A DNA stretch of 45,976 nucleotides, taken from positions 1-45,976 of the forward strand of contig JAUNHB010000002.1 of NCBI GenBank assembly GCA_030524125.1. Reading direction: 5' to 3'. Every line of letters starts with the position of its first letter. Position 1 is the first letter of the stretch. The position numbers and the translations under genes are program-made. Under the pieces are notes generated by a model. It worked only from the letters and a program-made list of their open reading frames with translations. It was not told the DNA's origin and did not search any database. Shown piece by piece: positions 15,366 to 24,171 of this stretch. The stretch comes from Eubacteriales bacterium (GTDB lineage Bacteria; Bacillota; Clostridia; Lachnospirales; Lachnospiraceae).

Positions 15366-16472
15366 ATGAAGAAGAAAACGTTACTTCTTTTCCTCTGCGC
15401 CGCCCTGACCTGCACCGCGCTGGCCGGATGCGGCGGTTCCGGAGAAGACGCGGCTCCCGCCGTCACGGATATCTCCGAAAATGAGGAACCCGAAGCCGAA
15501 GAACCCGAAGAGGAGCCCGTCGTGGAGGAAGAGACCCGCGAGGGAATGTACCGAAGCGAACTGACCAACGAGTGGATCGACGAAAGTCTCCAGAGCCAGC
15601 GTCCGGTCGCCATCATGGTGGACAATGAAAAGACGGCTCTGCTCCACTACGGCATGACCCAGGCGGACATCGTCTACGAGATGATGAACAGCACCGCCAA
15701 CGGCGAGATCACCCGCTTTATGGCCATCGTGAAGGATTGGGGCAGCATCACTCAGTTCGGAAGCATCCGGAGCGTCCGCCCCACAAACTTCATGATCGCG
15801 CCGGAGTACAACGCGGTCGTCGTCCACGACGGAGGTCCGTTCTACATCAACGCTTACCTGAGCAACCCGTGGGTGGAGCATTTGAGCGGCGGCTTTGCCC
15901 GCATCAACAACGGAAAATCCAGAGAGTTCACCGAGTATGTGACGACCGGGGAGATCGAGGACCGTCTGGAGGCGGCCGGATATTCCGCCAACTACAACGA
16001 ATATTACCAGGGACCCCACTGGCAGTTCGCCAGCGAATCTGATCCGGAGGATCTGTCCGCCGCATCGGATTCCATCGACTGTACGCTGGTGGATCTGCCC
16101 TTCGATCACAACGGCTCGCAGCTTGACTATGACGCGGCAAGCAACACCTATCTGTATTCCGAATATAATATGAAGCATACGGATCCGGCCAACGGGAACA
16201 AGCAGCTTGCCTTCACCAACGTGATCCTCCAGAGCGCGTCCGTCACGCAGTACGACAGCAACGGGTACATGCAGTTCAATATTCTGAACAAGACCGGCGA
16301 GGGCTACTACATCACCGGCGGCAAGGCGATCCCCGTCACCTGGTCCAAGGGCCACGACATGGACGCCACCAAATTCTACGACAAGGACGGCAACGAGATC
16401 ACGCTGAACACGGGAAAGACCTACGTGGGCCTTGTGAGCTCCTCCAGATGGGACGATTTGGTTCTGGAATAA
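15366..16472 (+). CDS. DUF3048 (YerB-like) lipoprotein
   Basis: 368 residues. The signal peptide ends in a lipobox LAGC with the lipid-modified Cys at 22. A short acidic Glu/Pro-rich linker (about 34-60) leads to the DUF3048 N-terminal domain. That domain shows RPVAIMVDNE, QADIVYEMMNS, GEITRFMAI and GSIRSVRP, and the C-terminal domain follows with its VTWSKGHD section. Members such as B. subtilis YerB are membrane-associated lipoproteins of unknown function. It is monocistronic: divergent from htrA and closed by a bidirectional terminator. Confident family call, function unknown. Confidence 0.92.
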   Translation: MKKKTLLLFLCAALTCTALAGCGGSGEDAAPAVTDISENEEPEAEEPEEEPVVEEETREGMYRSELTNEWIDESLQSQRPVAIMVDNEKTALLHYGMTQADIVYEMMNSTANGEITRFMAIVKDWGSITQFGSIRSVRPTNFMIAPEYNAVVVHDGGPFYINAYLSNPWVEHLSGGFARINNGKSREFTEYVTTGEIEDRLEAAGYSANYNEYYQGPHWQFASESDPEDLSAASDSIDCTLVDLPFDHNGSQLDYDAASNTYLYSEYNMKHTDPANGNKQLAFTNVILQSASVTQYDSNGYMQFNILNKTGEGYYITGGKAIPVTWSKGHDMDATKFYDKDGNEITLNTGKTYVGLVSSSRWDDLVLE

Positions 16473-16482
16473 CAGACTTTCA

Positions 16483-16547
16483 TAAAAAAACACCCCGCGC
16501 CTCTGCGGAGGGCCCACAGGGCCCGCCCGCAGCGCGCGGGGGTTTTT
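16483..16547. terminator. Bidirectional terminator between the DUF3048 gene and citrate synthase
   Basis: CCCCGCGC (16492-16499) pairs with GCGCGGGG (16534-16541), flanked by an A-run on the left (16483-16489) and TTTTT on the right (16543-16547). A GGGCCC/GGGCCC stem (16510-16524) fills the loop. It therefore has a U-tract in either direction and serves two convergent genes. Confidence 0.85.
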
Positions 16548-16552
16548 ATGTC

Positions 16553-17890
16553 TTAGAGCGTGAGTTCCTCCATGACGCTCTTATAGGCGGGACGGATGAT
16601 CTTGCCCATTCCCACGATCTCCTCCAGACGGTGGGCGCTCCAGCCCACGATGCGGGCCACGGCGAAGATCGGCGTGTAGAGCTCCACCGGAATACCCAGC
16701 ATCTCATAGACGAAGCCGCTGTAAAAGTCCACGTTGGGGCTGACGCCCTTGTAGATCTTGCGCTTCTCCGCGATGATCTCCGGAGCCAGCTCCTCAATGT
16801 TGGTGTACAGCATCATATCGTTTTCCCGGTGCTTCTCCACGGACAGCCGCCGCACAAAGTCTTTGAAGATCCGCTCTCTGGGGTCGGACAGCGAGTAGAC
16901 CGCGTGGCCCATGCCGTAGATCAGTCCCTTCCGGTCGAACGCCTCCCCGTCCAGAATCTTTCCCAGATAGTAAGCGACCTCCTCCTTGTCGGCGTAATCC
17001 TTCACGTGGGCGCGGATATCGTCCATCATCTCCATGACCTTGATGTTGGCTCCGCCGTGCTTGGGGCCCTTCAGGGAGGACATGGCCGCCGCGATGGCCG
17101 AGTAGGTGTCGGAGCCCGACGAGGTGACCACGCGGGTCGTGAACGTGGAGTTGTTTCCGCCGCCGTGCTCCATATGGAGCATCAGCGCCACGTCCAGCAC
17201 CTTGGCTTCCAGAAAACTGTATTTTTTATCCGGGCGCAGCATCATGAGCAGATCCTCCGCCGTGGACAGCTTCGGATCCGGCCTGTGGATGTACATGCTC
17301 TGATCCCGCTCGTAATGGTTGTACGCATGATAGCCGTAGACGGCCAGCATGGGAAATACGCTGACCAGATTGAGGCACTGGCGGATGACGTTTCCCACGT
17401 CGTTGGCGTTGGCGTTGGCGTCATAGGAGGCCAGCGTCAGGATGCTGCGGGTCATGGAGTTCATGATGTCCTTGGTGGACGCCTTCATGATCACGTCTCT
17501 CGTAAAGTTGGTGGGCAGCTCTCTTCCCGCGGCCACCAGCTCCGCAAACTCCTTCTCCTCTTCGGGCGTGGGCGCTTTTCCGAACAAAAGCAAAAAGGCC
17601 GTCTTCTCAAACCCGAACGAGTGCTCCGGAATGCTCCGCACCCAGTCCGTCACGTTATATCCGCGATACCACAGCTTACCGTCGCAGGGAACCTTCTTTC
17701 CGTCCTCCATCCGAAAGGAGTCGATCTTGGATATGTTCGTCAGTCCGGTCAGGACGCCGTTTCCGTTGATGTCGCGCAATCCCCGGTTCACACCGTATTC
17801 TTTAAAAAGACTGTCCGGAATCGTATCGTTCTCCACGCACAGTCTCTGGTACTTCTCCGTGTACTGTTCCCATTTTTCATTATATCCCAT
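16553..17890 (-). CDS. gltA: Citrate synthase
   Basis: Condenses acetyl-CoA and oxaloacetate to citrate, feeding 2-oxoglutarate and glutamate synthesis in anaerobes with a partial citric acid cycle. The 445-residue sequence shows the family active-site blocks: HMEHGGGNN with His242, GPKHGGAN with His278, YGMGHAVY with His329 and SPNVDFYSG with Asp388. The 50-residue N-terminal extension (MGYNEKWEQY...) is typical of the longer clostridial form. It stands in a 102-base gap downstream of the L,D-transpeptidase. I found no strong promoter, so it may share that transcript or use a weak one over the 3' end of that gene. Confidence 0.96.
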   Translation of the reverse strand: MGYNEKWEQYTEKYQRLCVENDTIPDSLFKEYGVNRGLRDINGNGVLTGLTNISKIDSFRMEDGKKVPCDGKLWYRGYNVTDWVRSIPEHSFGFEKTAFLLLFGKAPTPEEEKEFAELVAAGRELPTNFTRDVIMKASTKDIMNSMTRSILTLASYDANANANDVGNVIRQCLNLVSVFPMLAVYGYHAYNHYERDQSMYIHRPDPKLSTAEDLLMMLRPDKKYSFLEAKVLDVALMLHMEHGGGNNSTFTTRVVTSSGSDTYSAIAAAMSSLKGPKHGGANIKVMEMMDDIRAHVKDYADKEEVAYYLGKILDGEAFDRKGLIYGMGHAVYSLSDPRERIFKDFVRRLSVEKHRENDMMLYTNIEELAPEIIAEKRKIYKGVSPNVDFYSGFVYEMLGIPVELYTPIFAVARIVGWSAHRLEEIVGMGKIIRPAYKSVMEELTL

Positions 17891-17992
17891 ATGATGTCCC
17901 CTTTCCTGTTGCCTGCTTGCTCCGCCGGCGGCAATTCTTCTTTTCTTTACTACGTTAAATTCTTAATCTATATTATCTTACCACAGATTTTG

Positions 17993-19405
17993 TCACTTTT
18001 CCAGCACGGATTCTTCGGACTGTTCCGTTCCGGCCAGATGGTAGCAGATCACAGGGGTTCCTTTCTCGATATAGCCGTACAGCTCCTTCGCTTTCTCATA
18101 GGGCATATTGACGCAGCCGTGGGAGCCGTTGGTCTTGTAGATCGTGCCTCCGAAGCTCCTGCGCCACGTGGCGTCGTGCATTCCGATATTTTTGTTGAAG
18201 GGCATCCAGTAGGAGACCGGCGTCTCGTAGGTCTCTCCCACGAGCGTGGCGTTGCGCTGCTTGTAGGTGATGCCGTAGACTCCGTCCGGCGTGTCGTACC
18301 CTCTCGCGGAATTTCCGGACACAAAATCCGATTCCATCACGAGCTGGCCGTCCTGATAGTAAAACAAATGCTGGGCTGTCAGATTGATTTCCACATAGGT
18401 GTTTCCGTAATCCGGCGTGCCGTAGGACGCCGCCGTCTGGTAATAGACCGGCGTGCGCTCCCCGCTCTGTCCGCTCTCGATCATGGCGGCCAGCTCCTCC
18501 GCCTCCTGGGTATAGTTCATCCACCAGCCGTAATCCCCGCTATCCAGCGTCACTTCTTTCCCATAGCTGGTCATAAAGGTGCGGGAGCGGAAGATCGTGT
18601 CGTATTTTTTGCGCAGGGACGCCACATAGCTTTCCACCTCCGTCCGGTTCAGCTCCACGTCCGTCCCCTGCACGGACAGCCACCGGCTGATCGTGCTTCC
18701 GTCCAGGATCTCCGTGTTCTCCCCAAACGTATAGGTGATCCGGATCCCTGCGTATTTCTGCAGCTTCTCCAGCGTCTGCAAGAGCGATTCGCTGTCGGCG
18801 CGCACCGCCGGCGTCCGGTAGCAGCCCTCCGCAGACAGATCCGTCTGTTCTTCGAGGCTCTCCACCGCTGTCCGGACCGTCTCGAGCGTCCGGGCCCGGT
18901 CAAGCTCATTCCCCTCGGTCTCCGCCACGATGGAAAATCCGCTCCCCTCCGCGTAGTCGCTGATATGGGCGTCCACAGGTGCCTGCGCAAAATCCCCGTC
19001 GAAGCCGCGAAGGCCGTCCACCGCCGCCTCAAGCGCCTCTTCGTCGTAGACGATCATCCCTTCCAGCTCATACTCCTTCGGCTGCGTCAAAAACCACAGA
19101 TACCTGTTCTGTTCCCTCAGGATCTCATGGAGCGGCTCTGCGGAGGCGTAGGCAAGATTGATGTCGCTCCCCTGTATCTCCTCTTCTATGGAGCCGCCGT
19201 CGCTTTTGCGCTCCACGATCCGGAGGGTGTAGCGGGCCGTCCGCTCCTCCAGATCCGCCGCCGTCATGCCGGATACATCCACATGGTCGATGACCGTCCC
19301 CCGGACAAAATGATCCCCGTAATACCAGAAGCCGCCCGCGTACACGGCCAGCAGCAGGCCTGCGCATCCGCACAGGATTTTTACTGACATCCGAATTTTT
19401 CCCAT
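17993..19405 (-). CDS. L,D-transpeptidase (YkuD domain) with peptidoglycan-binding domain
   Basis: 470 residues. One N-terminal membrane anchor (about 8-27) is followed by a long external region (about 40-310) in which the PG_binding_4-type repeat is plausible. The YkuD domain lies at about 340-460. The catalytic motif is intact: GMHDATW followed by SHGCVNMP with nucleophile Cys431. The enzyme makes beta-lactam-tolerant 3-3 cross-links or attaches ligands to peptidoglycan, outside the membrane. With two class A PBPs and the ftsEX cluster, it adds to the wall-building character of this part of the window. Confidence 0.93.
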   Translation of the reverse strand: MGKIRMSVKILCGCAGLLLAVYAGGFWYYGDHFVRGTVIDHVDVSGMTAADLEERTARYTLRIVERKSDGGSIEEEIQGSDINLAYASAEPLHEILREQNRYLWFLTQPKEYELEGMIVYDEEALEAAVDGLRGFDGDFAQAPVDAHISDYAEGSGFSIVAETEGNELDRARTLETVRTAVESLEEQTDLSAEGCYRTPAVRADSESLLQTLEKLQKYAGIRITYTFGENTEILDGSTISRWLSVQGTDVELNRTEVESYVASLRKKYDTIFRSRTFMTSYGKEVTLDSGDYGWWMNYTQEAEELAAMIESGQSGERTPVYYQTAASYGTPDYGNTYVEINLTAQHLFYYQDGQLVMESDFVSGNSARGYDTPDGVYGITYKQRNATLVGETYETPVSYWMPFNKNIGMHDATWRRSFGGTIYKTNGSHGCVNMPYEKAKELYGYIEKGTPVICYHLAGTEQSEESVLEK

Positions 19406-19440
19406 AGCTTCGCCTTATCCTTTCCCGTCATATATCGCCA

Positions 19441-19471
19441 TTCAGCACGCGCCACGCCCGGCTGGCTGAAC
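19441..19471 (-). repeat. Fragment of the TTCAGCCA-type intergenic repeat
   Basis: Read on the minus strand from 19471, the first 15 bases (GTTCAGCCAGCCGGG) are identical to 45902-45916. TTCAGC (19441-19446) and GCTGAA (19465-19470) close a small inverted repeat. It fills the short gap between the L,D-transpeptidase and cation efflux genes. Confidence 0.5.
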
Positions 19472-19478
19472 TGGTGCG

Positions 19479-20645
19479 TCATATGTAGCTCTGGTCGATC
19501 TTGATGGCGCAGATGTAAGCCCGGTTCTTCTCCTTGAGCTTTTCCACAAGATAGTTCAGCGCCTCGTCCGGATCCTTCTCATACCCGGCCGGAAGCAGAA
19601 GATCGAACAGCACGTCGATGTGGTTTTCCTCCGGGTAAAGCCTCAGATCATGGATCGTAAGCCTCGGATCGTATTGCTCCAGCACCTCCAGAATGTAGGC
19701 CTTCAGTTTCCCGGTCTCGCTGTCCGACGCCTCGATGGGATCGTGGTGAATGACCACCTGAAGATGCTGCTGCTTCCAGAAATCCCGCTCGATGTGGTCG
19801 ATCAGATCGTGGGCCTCCAGCGCGCTTAGATCCTCCCCCAACTCCACGTGGAACGAAGCGAACTGATTGCCCGGGCCGTAGTCGTGGATCAGAAGATCGT
19901 GCATCCCCTGCACCTTCGGATAGCTCATGACGGTCTTTTCGATCAGGCGCACCAGCTCCGGGTCCGGGCTTCTCCCCAGCAGCGGATCCAGCGCGTCCTT
20001 CAAAAGCCCGTAGCCGCTGTACAGGATGAACAGCGCCACCGCCAGCGCCATGATCCCGTCGATGATCATGAAGCCTGTGATCTCGCACAGGATCGTGGAC
20101 ACCAGCACGGCTCCCGTGGACAGGCAGTCATTCCGGGAATCGGCCGCCGTGGCCTTCAGGGTATCCGAGCCGATGAGCTCTCCCATCCGCCGGTTGAAGC
20201 CGCTCATCCAGAGCTTCACGAGAATGGAAGTCAGCATCACCGTCACCGGAAGCCAGCCAAATTCCAGCATGGTCGGATGAAGGATCTTCAGCAATCCCTC
20301 CTTCGCCAGATTCAGGCCGATGGCCATGATCATGACGCACACCGCCATCCCCGCCAGATATTCGTACCGCGCATGGCCGAACGGATGCTCCGGATCGGCT
20401 TTTTTTGCCCCCAGCACAAATCCCAGCAAGCTCATGACGCTGCTTCCGGCGTCGCTCAGATTATTGAAGGCGTCGGCCGAGATGGCCATGCTTCCCGACA
20501 GGGTCCCCGCCGTAAACTTCCCAAGAAACAAAAGCACGTTGCAGACGATCCCCACGATCCCCGCCAGATTGCCGGCCCGCGCGCGCCCTTCCCCGCTTTG
20601 GACGTCCGTCCGTCTCAGAAACCTATCGATCAGCCATGATGTCAT
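19479..20645 (-). CDS. Cation diffusion facilitator (CDF) family transporter
   Basis: Membrane antiporter exporting Zn2+, Mn2+, Fe2+ or similar in exchange for protons. With the start at 20645 it has 388 residues. Six membrane helices are visible. The metal site pairs lie in helix 2 (SADAFNNLSD) and helix 5 (ADSRNDCLST), with the conserved HPFGHARYEY loop between helices 2 and 3. The C-terminal cytoplasmic domain is longer than usual. The D/D and D/D site residues fit the manganese-type subgroup, but specificity cannot be fixed. The reading frame is open to 20720, but that segment contains the promoter -10 (20709-20714). The ATG at 20645 has GAGGG eight bases before it, so the shorter form is chosen. 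Confidence 0.9.
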   Translation of the reverse strand: MTSWLIDRFLRRTDVQSGEGRARAGNLAGIVGIVCNVLLFLGKFTAGTLSGSMAISADAFNNLSDAGSSVMSLLGFVLGAKKADPEHPFGHARYEYLAGMAVCVMIMAIGLNLAKEGLLKILHPTMLEFGWLPVTVMLTSILVKLWMSGFNRRMGELIGSDTLKATAADSRNDCLSTGAVLVSTILCEITGFMIIDGIMALAVALFILYSGYGLLKDALDPLLGRSPDPELVRLIEKTVMSYPKVQGMHDLLIHDYGPGNQFASFHVELGEDLSALEAHDLIDHIERDFWKQQHLQVVIHHDPIEASDSETGKLKAYILEVLEQYDPRLTIHDLRLYPEENHIDVLFDLLLPAGYEKDPDEALNYLVEKLKEKNRAYICAIKIDQSYI

Positions 20646-20708
20646 ACCTCGATCCCTCACCTCATACCGCGCATCTTCGGCCCGCGCGCCGCAGATGCTT
20701 TTCGTAAC

Positions 20709-20737
20709 AGTATATTCCATGCAGGCGCAAAAAACAA
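20709..20737 (-). promoter_or_regulatory. Promoter of the cation efflux gene
   Basis: TTGTTT (20732-20737), 17 bases, TATACT (20709-20714) on the minus strand. The predicted start is near 20702, a leader of about 57 bases. The -35 hexamer is embedded in the U-tract of the upstream operon's terminator. Confidence 0.6.
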
Positions 20738-20769
20738 TCCCGACTTTGCCAAAAGGCAGCCGTCGGGAT
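20731..20769 (-). terminator. Intrinsic terminator of the dat-pxp operon
   Basis: On the minus strand ATCCCGAC (20762-20769) pairs with GTCGGGAT (20737-20744). An inner TGCC/GGCA stem closes a TTTT loop, and TGTTTTTT follows. It lies 35 bases after the pxpA stop codon. Confidence 0.85.
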
Positions 20770-20804
20770 CGTGTTTCTTCCTATATATATTCTTATATAT
20801 TCTG

Positions 20805-21560
20805 TCAGAACGGGCGGATCTCAATTCCTTCCGCCGTCAGCGCCTGACGGATCTTTTTCACAAACGCCAGCGCCTTCTCTCCGTCGCCGTGAACACAGAT
20901 GGAATCGGCCTGGATGGACACCTCTTTGCCGGTGATCGCCGTGACCTTTCCTTCCTTCACCATGCCGATGACCCGGCGGATCGCCTCGTCCTCGTCCGTG
21001 ATCATGGCCCCCGCCTTTCTGCGGTTCACGAGCGTTCCGTCCTCCTCGTACGCCCGGTCGGCGAACACCTCCTGCGCGCAGGCAAGGCCCGTGTCCCTGG
21101 CGGCCCGGATCATCTCGCTGTTGCTCAGCCCCAGCAGCTTCACGGACGGATCCACCTCATAGATCCCCTCGCAGATCGCCTTCGCCAGCTCGTAGTCCTT
21201 TGCGGCCATGTTATAGAACGCGCCGTGAGGCTTCACATGGGCCAGCGGCACGCCCTCCGCCCTGCAGAACGCCAGCAGCGCGCCGATCTGGTATTTCGTG
21301 TAGGCCTTCGCCTCCCCGGCGGAGACGCTCATATTTCTGCGACCAAAACCCATCAGATCCGGAAATCCCGTATGGGCCCCGACGCTCACATGATGCTCCT
21401 TCGCCATGCGCACCGTCTTTTCCATGATCACCGGATCCGACGCATGATACCCGCAGGCCACGTTGGCCGACGAGATCAGCGGGATCACCTGATCGTCCAG
21501 CCCCAGCGTGTACCGGCCGAAGCTCTCTCCCAGATCGCAGTTTAAATCAACGCTTTTCAT
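20805..21560 (-). CDS. pxpA: 5-oxoprolinase subunit A (LamB/YcsF family)
   Basis: Part of the three-subunit ATP-dependent 5-oxoprolinase PxpABC, which opens 5-oxo-L-proline (pyroglutamate), a spontaneous by-product of glutamine and glutamate chemistry, to glutamate. The 251-residue sequence starts [12 protein letters not shown] and contains [25 protein letters not shown] and [10 protein letters not shown], all diagnostic of LamB/YcsF. The ATG at 21560 follows AGGAGG; a longer open frame to 21596 lacks support and would run into an intergenic repeat. It is the last gene of the operon, separated from the rest by the repeat element at 21588-21653. Confidence 0.94.
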   Translation of the reverse strand: MKSVDLNCDLGESFGRYTLGLDDQVIPLISSANVACGYHASDPVIMEKTVRMAKEHHVSVGAHTGFPDLMGFGRRNMSVSAGEAKAYTKYQIGALLAFCRAEGVPLAHVKPHGAFYNMAAKDYELAKAICEGIYEVDPSVKLLGLSNSEMIRAARDTGLACAQEVFADRAYEEDGTLVNRRKAGAMITDEDEAIRRVIGMVKEGKVTAITGKEVSIQADSICVHGDGEKALAFVKKIRQALTAEGIEIRPF

Positions 21561-21587
21561 ACAACTCCTCCTCTTACAGGATAACGA

Positions 21588-21653
21588 CTCAGCCATGCAT
21601 CCCGAAAACCCGCTGCTTCGCGGCTCTCCCGATGACGGCCAATCGCCGTATGG
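21588..21653 (+). repeat. Second copy of the two-hairpin intergenic repeat
   Basis: From 21588 the plus strand matches the minus strand of the 5344-5501 element read from 5501. The shared parts are CTCAGCCATGCATC, CCCGCTGCTT, a GCTGC/GCGGC hairpin (21612-21624), an ACGGC/GCCGT hairpin (21635-21649) and ATGG. Differences between the copies in the first 35 bases are transitions, and those inside stems leave the pairing intact. The gap between pxpA and the DUF1445 gene holds no other feature. Confidence 0.6.
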
Positions 21654-21665
21654 CAGAATATTACT

Positions 21666-22451
21666 TTACAGCTTCAACGACACATTTTTCACATCCGTGA
21701 TCAGCATATGTCCCGGCGCGTGTGTGATGGCAAAGGACGGTTTGCTGTTCATGACCGCCGCCTGAGGCGTCACGCCGCAGGGCCAGAACACCGGCACCTC
21801 GCCCTCCCGGATCGTGACCATGTCGCCGAAATCCGGCTTGTACAGATCCTTGATGCCGATGACCTCCGGATAGCCGATATGCACAGGAGCCCCGTGCACC
21901 CGCGGCATAGCCGCCGTCACCGTCACGGCCGCCGGGACCAGCCGGTGCGGGATAGGTCTCATGCTCACCACCATATTTCCGGAAAACGCGCCCGCCGTCT
22001 CGCAGGGGATGTTGGTCAGATACATGGGGACGTTGCAGCCCTCCTCGATATGCCGGACCGGGATCCCCGCCTCCAGAAGCTCCGCCTCGAAGGAAAAGCT
22101 GCATCCGATCAGGAAGCTCACCAGATCCTCCCGGTAAAATTCCGACACGTCGGTATATTCGCCGGTCATGACGCCGTTCTCGTAGATCCGGTATCTGGGA
22201 ATATCCTTATAAATATCCACGTCCGATCCCAGATAGCGAAGCCCTTTTCCGCCCACGTCGCTGACCTCCAGAAGCGGGCAGGACCGGGGATTTCTCTGGG
22301 TAAACAAAAGGAAATCATACGCCAGCTCCTTTGGCAGAATGACCAGATTCGCCTGCGCGTAACCCGCGCACATGCCGGCCGTAGGGCCTGTGATCTTTTC
22401 CTCCCGAATCAGACTGCGCACCTTTGCGGGCGACATTGTACTGTAATCCAT
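21666..22451 (-). CDS. DUF1445 family putative hydro-lyase / D-glutamate cyclase-like (YcsI)
   Basis: 261 residues of the DUF1445 family, recognised by GPTAGMCAGYAQANLVILP near the N-terminus, CPLLEVSDVG, FLIGCSFSFE, CNVPMYLTN and HAPGHMLITD at the end. B. subtilis YcsI lies in the same type of cluster with PxpABC. The vertebrate homologue domain is known to convert D-glutamate to 5-oxo-D-proline, so D-glutamate cyclase is a fair but unproven function. The ATG at 22451 is preceded by AGGAGG. An in-frame ATG at 22475 is possible but less well placed. Its position between pxpC and pxpA, in an operon headed by a D-amino-acid transaminase, supports a role in D-glutamate handling. Confidence 0.9.
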   Translation of the reverse strand: MDYSTMSPAKVRSLIREEKITGPTAGMCAGYAQANLVILPKELAYDFLLFTQRNPRSCPLLEVSDVGGKGLRYLGSDVDIYKDIPRYRIYENGVMTGEYTDVSEFYREDLVSFLIGCSFSFEAELLEAGIPVRHIEEGCNVPMYLTNIPCETAGAFSGNMVVSMRPIPHRLVPAAVTVTAAMPRVHGAPVHIGYPEVIGIKDLYKPDFGDMVTIREGEVPVFWPCGVTPQAAVMNSKPSFAITHAPGHMLITDVKNVSLKL

Positions 22452-22483
22452 CCGTGCTCCTCCTCTGTTTTTCATCCGGCTCC

Positions 22484-23449
22484 CTAGCCGTTGATCTCTT
22501 TGTCCAGTTTTTCCATATATGCTTTGCGGGCCGCGTACAGTCTCTGGGCCTCCTCCACGGAGACGAACGAGAACCGCACTTTCTCCCCCGGCTTTCTCTG
22601 TCCGATGGCCGGAATGTCCACGGAGATGACCGTCCCGATCTTGGCGTAGCCTCCCGTCGTCTGATGATCCGCCAGCATGACCATGGGCATGCCGCCCGAG
22701 GACACCTGGATGGATCCTGTCGTGATCCCGTCGGAAATGATGTCGCCGCCGTCCGCAAACTCCACAGCCTCCCCGGACAGCTTGCACGCCATCCGGTTGG
22801 AGTCGCTGGTCACCGCGTAGACGCTCTGCGTCAGCGTCTGCAGCCCCTTTTCGGTAAAATATTCGCTCTGCGGCCCCTGCACGACCCGGAGCACCGGCGT
22901 CCGGTCCGGATCGGCCGGCGTCCGGAAGCTTCCGGCCAGCGGATCCGCCTTTCTTTTCTCCATATGCGGCAGCGAGGATATTTCTCTGCGCAGATCCAGC
23001 CGGTCCCCCGTCTTCAGCGCGCGTCCTTTAAAGCCGCCGAGCGCGCATTTCAGATTGGTGGACCGGCTTCCCAGTACCGGCTCGATGGCCAGACCCCCGG
23101 CGAACGCCACATATCCCCGGCATCCGCTGACGGCAAAGCCGCACGTCAGCACGTCCCCGGCCTGCACCGCCACCGCCTGATCCATGGGCGCGGCCGCGCC
23201 GTTGAGCTTCGGAGTCATATTGGCTCCCGTCAGGGCGATCACAGCCGGGCCGTCAAAGCGGACGGTCGGTCCCATGACCGTGGCCTCCAGCACCGCCTCC
23301 GTCTGCTCATTTCCCACGAGCAGGTTGGCCAGACGCATGGAGTCCTCGTCCACCGCGCCCGACACCTGAAACCCTTTGTCCATATATCCGAAGCGCCCCA
23401 GATCCTGTACCGTCGTCAGCGCTCCTCCGTTGATTATCTCCAGACTCAT
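22484..23449 (-). CDS. pxpC: 5-oxoprolinase subunit C (biotin-dependent carboxyltransferase-like, AHS2)
   Basis: 321 residues beginning MSLEIINGGALTTVQDLGRFGY, a classic start for the KipA/AHS2 family. GFQVSGAVDEDSMRLAN and the later MVMLADHQTTGGYAKIGTV are further family signatures. It resembles the urea-amidolyase carboxyltransferase half in fold but works with PxpA and PxpB in ATP-driven 5-oxoproline hydrolysis. It overlaps the pxpB stop codon by four bases, so the two subunits are translationally coupled. Confidence 0.94.
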   Translation of the reverse strand: MSLEIINGGALTTVQDLGRFGYMDKGFQVSGAVDEDSMRLANLLVGNEQTEAVLEATVMGPTVRFDGPAVIALTGANMTPKLNGAAAPMDQAVAVQAGDVLTCGFAVSGCRGYVAFAGGLAIEPVLGSRSTNLKCALGGFKGRALKTGDRLDLRREISSLPHMEKRKADPLAGSFRTPADPDRTPVLRVVQGPQSEYFTEKGLQTLTQSVYAVTSDSNRMACKLSGEAVEFADGGDIISDGITTGSIQVSSGGMPMVMLADHQTTGGYAKIGTVISVDIPAIGQRKPGEKVRFSFVSVEEAQRLYAARKAYMEKLDKEING

Positions 23450-24171
23450 AATCTTGCCTCGTATTCCTCCGCCGTGATAGGCACAAAGCGGATGTAATCG
23501 CCTGCCTGATACAAGAACGGCTCTTCTCTCTCCGGATCGTAGAGCTTCAGCGGCGTCCTGCCGATCAGCCTCCAGCCTCCGGGCGATTCCAGCGGATAGA
23601 TGCCTGTCTGCTCCCCGCCGATCCCGACGCTGCCCGCCGGGATCTTCGTCCTCGGATTGTCAAGCCTCGGCGTGAACAGCCTCCTGTCCAGCCCTCCCAG
23701 ATAAGGAAAGCCCGGCAGAAAGCCCAGCATATAAATGTTGTACTCCACCGACGAGTGAAGGCGTATGACCTCCTCCTCCGTCATGCCCGCATGGGCCGCC
23801 ACGTCCTTTAAGTCTTCTCCGTACGCGCCTCCGTAGCAGACAGGGATCTCCACCACGCGGCGTGAGGCCCCGTCTCCGGCCCCGTCCTCCGCGGGCAGGG
23901 CGGACAGCTCCTTTTTCAGTTTTTCAAAGCCGATCCGGGACGGGTCGTAAGTCACCATCAGCGAGCGGAAGGTGGGGACCGTCTCCACGATCCCCGGGAT
24001 GTCCGCCCGTTTCAGATTTTCATTTAAGCGCTGTACTTTCCGGTTCAGCGCCTCGTCGATCGCATTTCCAAATTCCACCGTCAGCGCGCAGTCGCCCGCC
24101 GGCAGAATGCGTCTTCCGTCCTCCGGCTTTTTGCCGAAGAATGTGCGAAAGGCAGACCACATGGCTTCCAC
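23446..24171 (-). CDS. pxpB: 5-oxoprolinase subunit B (KipI/AHS1 family)
   Basis: 241 residues from a GTG at 24171, or 238 from the ATG at 24162, which has AGGTGG five bases upstream. The second start seems equally or more likely. The AHS1 domain is clear: ILPAGDCALTVEFG near the N-terminus, then VEIPVCYGG, YMLGFLPGFPYLGGLD, RTKIPAGSVGIGGEQTGIYP and GGWRLIGRTP. It is a cytosolic partner of PxpC. The first codon directly follows the stop codon of the transaminase gene, and the gene overlaps pxpC by four bases, so this is a tightly packed operon. Confidence 0.94.
   Translation of the reverse strand: MEAMWSAFRTFFGKKPEDGRRILPAGDCALTVEFGNAIDEALNRKVQRLNENLKRADIPGIVETVPTFRSLMVTYDPSRIGFEKLKKELSALPAEDGAGDGASRRVVEIPVCYGGAYGEDLKDVAAHAGMTEEEVIRLHSSVEYNIYMLGFLPGFPYLGGLDRRLFTPRLDNPRTKIPAGSVGIGGEQTGIYPLESPGGWRLIGRTPLKLYDPEREEPFLYQAGDYIRFVPITAEEYEARL

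Noticed and set aside
16448..19387. A 979-codon open frame on the plus strand
   Set aside because: It is antisense to citrate synthase and the L,D-transpeptidase, both with full family motifs. Its product is Arg/His/Leu-rich without recognisable domains, typical of a shadow frame in GC-rich DNA.
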